Of a DNA stretch of 64,000 nt, positions 61,273 to 64,000 are shown one piece after another (the first letter of the stretch is position 1; each line of letters opens with the position of its first letter). The stretch is taken from contig JAJZPQ010000003.1 of NCBI GenBank assembly GCA_021811085.1, positions 119,224-183,223 of the forward strand, read 5' to 3'. Source of the DNA: Pseudomonadota bacterium. Lineage in GTDB: Bacteria > Pseudomonadota > Gammaproteobacteria > Burkholderiales > SG8-39. A program made the translations under genes and the position numbers. The notes beneath the pieces are model-generated. The model worked only from the letters and a program-made list of their open reading frames with translations. It was not told where the DNA came from and did not search any database.

Positions 61273-62475
61273 ATGCCAGCCGGCACCACCACCGTCGTGT
61301 CGCAACCCGCGGGCACCGGCCTCAAAACGCTGCCGCCGCTGTCGCTCTACGTGCACATCCCCTGGTGCGTGAGAAAGTGCCCCTATTGCGACTTCAACTC
61401 GCACGAAGCGCGCAACGAAGCGCCGGAAGCGGATTACGTACGCGCGCTGATCACCGACCTGGAACTCGCACTGCCGCAGATCTGGGGGCGGCGCGTGTAT
61501 TCGATTTTTTTCGGCGGCGGCACGCCCAGCCTGTTCTCCGCGCACGCGATCGAGGAATTGCTGGCTGCGTTTCGCGCACGGCTCAATCTCGCCGCCGATG
61601 CGGAGATCACGCTGGAGGCCAATCCGGGCACGTTCGAATCGGTGAAGTTCCGCGACTACCGCGCCTGCGGGATCAACCGCCTGTCCATCGGCATCCAGAG
61701 CTTCAATCCCGAGCACCTGCGCGCGCTCGGCCGCATCCACGACGGCGAAGAGGCGCGGCGCGCGATCGGCATTGCGCAGGCGCATTTCGACAACATCAAC
61801 CTCGACCTGATGTACGCCCTGCCGCGGCAATCGCTGCTCGAGGCCGAACAGGATATCGACACCGCGCGCGGCTTCGGCACCACCCACCTGTCGGCTTACC
61901 ACCTCACGCTGGAGCCCAATACCCTGTTTTACCGCCATCCGCCGCCGCTGCCGGACTCCGAGCTCGCGGCAGACATGCAGGAACTGATCGAGGCGCGGCT
62001 GGCCGAAAATGCCTACGTCAATTACGAGACCTCGGCGTTCGCCCTGCCGGGCCGGGAGTGCCGGCACAACCTCAATTACTGGCGCTTCGGCGACTACCTC
62101 GGCATAGGTGCCGGCGCGCATTCCAAGCTTTCGTTTCCCGATCGCATCCTGCGCCAGATGCGCTACAAGCAACCGCGCGAATACATGCAGAAGACGGCTG
62201 CCGGCACGCCCATACAGGAAGAGCATACGGTTGCGCCGAAGGACCTGGGCTTCGAGTTCATGATGAACGCGCTGCGCCTGACCGGGGGCTTCGAGGCGGG
62301 GCTGTTCGCCGAGCGCACCGGCCTCACCCTCGCCGCGGTGGAACGGCCCTTGCGCGAAGCGGTGCAGCGTGGTCTGATTACGCGTGACCACGTCCGCATC
62401 GCGCCGACGAAGCGCGGACAGCGGTTTCTGAACGATCTGCTGCAACTGTTCCTGCCGCGAGACGGAGCAGCCTAA
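61273..62475 (+). CDS. hemW: HemW, radical SAM heme chaperone-like protein
   Basis: A 400-residue radical SAM protein. The 4Fe-4S cluster motif is CVRKCPYCDFNSH. SAM-binding parts include SIFFGGGTPSLFS and ITLEANPGTFE. HemW, formerly called an oxygen-independent coproporphyrinogen oxidase homologue, binds heme and delivers it to respiratory proteins. The HNLNYWRFGDYLGIGAGAHS stretch is typical of the group. It should not be annotated as HemN, which has an extra N-terminal segment. Confidence 0.93.
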   Translation: MPAGTTTVVSQPAGTGLKTLPPLSLYVHIPWCVRKCPYCDFNSHEARNEAPEADYVRALITDLELALPQIWGRRVYSIFFGGGTPSLFSAHAIEELLAAFRARLNLAADAEITLEANPGTFESVKFRDYRACGINRLSIGIQSFNPEHLRALGRIHDGEEARRAIGIAQAHFDNINLDLMYALPRQSLLEAEQDIDTARGFGTTHLSAYHLTLEPNTLFYRHPPPLPDSELAADMQELIEARLAENAYVNYETSAFALPGRECRHNLNYWRFGDYLGIGAGAHSKLSFPDRILRQMRYKQPREYMQKTAAGTPIQEEHTVAPKDLGFEFMMNALRLTGGFEAGLFAERTGLTLAAVERPLREAVQRGLITRDHVRIAPTKRGQRFLNDLLQLFLPRDGAA

Positions 62476-62486
62476 GGGAGAACGAC

Positions 62487-63086
62487 ATGAACTGGACCGG
62501 TCTGATCATTTTCTTGGTAATCCTCGCCGCACCCGTCTTCTGGGCCGTCTCGATTTACAACGGACTGGTCGTGCTCAGAAATCGCTTCAAGAACGCGTTC
62601 GCGCAGATCGACGTGCAATTGAAGCGCCGCTACGACCTCATCCCCAACCTGGTGGAAACGGCCAAGGCCTACATCGCGCACGAGCGGCAGACGCTGGAAG
62701 CAGTGATCGCCGCGCGCAACACGGCCATGAGCGCCAACCAGCGCGCGGCCGCCGACCCTGGAGACGGCGCGGCGATCCAGGGCCTGGCCACGGCCGAGGC
62801 CGGACTCTCCGGCGCGCTCGGGCGCCTGTTCGCGCTGTCCGAAGCCTATCCGGACCTCAAGGCCAACCAGAACATGATGCAGCTGTCGGAAGAGCTCACC
62901 AGCACCGAGAACAAGATTGCGTTCGCGCGCCAGGCCTTCAACGATGCAGTGATGAGCTACAACACGCGGGTCGAGTCCTTCCCGGACAACATCCTCGCCG
63001 GCATGTTCCAGTTCAAGTCCGCGGAACTGCTGCAGGCGACCGAATCGGCGGATGAGCGCAAGGCGCCGAAAGTATCGTTCAGCTGA
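62487..63086 (+). CDS. LemA-family protein
   Basis: A 199-residue protein with one N-terminal helix (LIIFLVILAAPVFWAVSIYN) and a long coiled-coil body. Family parts are RFKNAFAQIDVQLKRRYDLI, PNLVETAKAYIAHERQTLEA and TSTENKIAFARQAFNDAVM. The molecular role is unclear. LemA genes often sit next to a membrane M48 peptidase gene, as here (31 bases downstream). Confidence 0.92.
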   Translation: MNWTGLIIFLVILAAPVFWAVSIYNGLVVLRNRFKNAFAQIDVQLKRRYDLIPNLVETAKAYIAHERQTLEAVIAARNTAMSANQRAAADPGDGAAIQGLATAEAGLSGALGRLFALSEAYPDLKANQNMMQLSEELTSTENKIAFARQAFNDAVMSYNTRVESFPDNILAGMFQFKSAELLQATESADERKAPKVSFS

Positions 63087-63116
63087 GCCGGCGGCCGGCG
63101 CAGCGGCCAGGGCAGT

Positions 63117-64000
63117 ATGAATTTCTTCGAGCAGCAGGACGCAGCGCGGCGCCAGACTACGCGTCTGGTCGTGCTGTTTCTTCTGGCTGTGGTGGCGATC
63201 GTGGTCGCGGTGAACATTGTCGCCGCCCTCGCTTTCATCGGCGTATCGGTCGAACAGGCCGGCGGCGCACGCATCACGGCGCCGGCGTCCTTCTACCTGT
63301 TCGTGACGCTCGCCACTCTCGCGCTGATCGCAGGCGGCAGCGCGGTTCAGATCATGAGCCTGGCCGGGGGCGGCGCGGCACTCGCGCGCATGATGGGAGC
63401 GCGGCTGGTTTCCACGCAAAGCAGCGACGCTGCCGAGCGCAGGCTGCTCAACGTGGTCGAGGAGATGGCGATCGCCTCGGGCACGGCGGTGCCGCAGGTG
63501 TTCGTGATGGACAGCGAACAGACGATCAACGCGTTCGCCGCAGGCTTCTCGCCCAGCGAGGCCGCCGTGGTGGTCACCCGCGGCACGCTGGAGAGACTGA
63601 ACCGCGACGAACTGCAGGGCGTGATCGGACATGAGTTCAGCCACATCCTCAATGGCGACATGCGCCTCAATCTGCGCCTGATGGGCGTGCTCGGCGGGAT
63701 ACTGCTGCTGACGACGCTGGGGCGCATGCTCGCCAACGCCTCCTCGCGCCGCGACAGCAAGGGCTCGTCTTTCGTGCTGCTGGGGGTCGGTCTGATCGCG
63801 ATCGGCTATATCGGCGTTTTCTTCGGGCGGCTGATCCAGGCGGGCCTGTCGCGCCAGCGCGAATTCCTGGCCGATGCTTCCTCGGTGCAATTCACGCGCA
63901 ATCCCGACGGCATCGGCCGCGCGCTCGCGAAAATCAGCCAGGCCGGATCGCGCATCGTCCATCCGCGCGCCGCGGAAGCGAGCCATATGTTTTTCGGCGA
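63117..64000 (+). CDS. Membrane-bound M48 family metallopeptidase (HtpX-like), 3' end cut by window edge
   Basis: The first 294 residues are visible. Two N-terminal helices (LVVLFLLAVVAIVVAVNIVA and LFVTLATLALIAGGSAV) precede the peptidase domain. The zinc site is GVIGHEFSHILNGD, with the third ligand expected in SRQREFLADASSVQF. Such enzymes degrade damaged or excess membrane proteins. It lies 30 bases after lemA. The C-terminal part lies outside the window. Confidence 0.9.
   Translation, partial: MNFFEQQDAARRQTTRLVVLFLLAVVAIVVAVNIVAALAFIGVSVEQAGGARITAPASFYLFVTLATLALIAGGSAVQIMSLAGGGAALARMMGARLVSTQSSDAAERRLLNVVEEMAIASGTAVPQVFVMDSEQTINAFAAGFSPSEAAVVVTRGTLERLNRDELQGVIGHEFSHILNGDMRLNLRLMGVLGGILLLTTLGRMLANASSRRDSKGSSFVLLGVGLIAIGYIGVFFGRLIQAGLSRQREFLADASSVQFTRNPDGIGRALAKISQAGSRIVHPRAAEASHMFFG

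Noticed and set aside
61273-62475. Calling the radical SAM gene hemN
   Set aside because: The CX3CX2C motif and size fit HemW, and the N-terminal extension of HemN is missing.

Overview
The window is about 64 kb of GC-rich DNA, tightly packed with genes. It looks like a betaproteobacterial chromosome. The main reason is gene order: kdsD-kdsC-lptC-lptA-lptB-rpoN-hpf-ptsN-hprK followed by rapZ, and spoT-rpoZ-gmk-yicC divergent from kinase/PP2C/rph, are arrangements typical of that class. A Bug/TctC-type solute receptor also fits. I see no rRNA, tRNA, CRISPR array or complete transposase.

Region by region. (1) 1-14.3 kb: a MSHA-type IV pilus assembly cluster. It holds the end of a sigma-54 activator, an ExeA/MshM-like ATPase, secretin MshL, TPR protein MshN, ATPase MshE, platform protein MshG, MshI- and MshJ-like proteins, an MshK-like protein and two pilin-like genes. 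The major-pilin-like gene lies apart at 19.5 kb, behind a sigma-54 promoter with three phased upstream sites; rpoN itself is at 27.3 kb. (2) 14.4-21.8 kb: a patchwork with a membrane histidine kinase, an ABC-2 permease and four toxin-antitoxin loci: HicAB, HigBA, a frameshifted MazEF/PemIK-like pair, and FitAB. A 77-bp copy of the 3' end of the kefB-like gene marks an insertion boundary. (3) 21.8-32.7 kb: CPA2 antiporter, KDO synthesis, LPS export, sigma-54, ribosome hibernation, nitrogen PTS, RapZ and UbiX. (4) 32.7-41.1 kb: a catabolic accessory block (acyl-CoA dehydrogenase, dienelactone hydrolase, MFS and Bug proteins, amidase, aminotransferase, hydrolase, thioesterase). (5) 41.1-47.9 kb: stringent response and nucleotide housekeeping plus a Ser/Thr kinase-phosphatase pair. 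(6) 48-60.6 kb: accessory block between rph and rdgB, with lipid-modifying enzymes, two PLP enzymes and a minus-strand respiratory operon (octaheme cytochrome, cytochrome b, large porin, TsdA-like dihaem cytochrome) opposite an ArsR-family regulator. (7) 60.6-64 kb: rdgB, hemW, lemA and the start of an M48 peptidase gene.

The most unusual signal is a family of multi-hairpin repeats at about 10.9, 15.0 and 31.0 kb. Each copy has four stem-loops in the same order. Between copies the stems differ by changes that are matched on both arms, so base pairing appears to be conserved. Two copies are inverted around the minor pilin and hicAB segment. The second candidate for an undescribed system is the octaheme cytochrome/porin operon with its possible thiol-sensing regulator.
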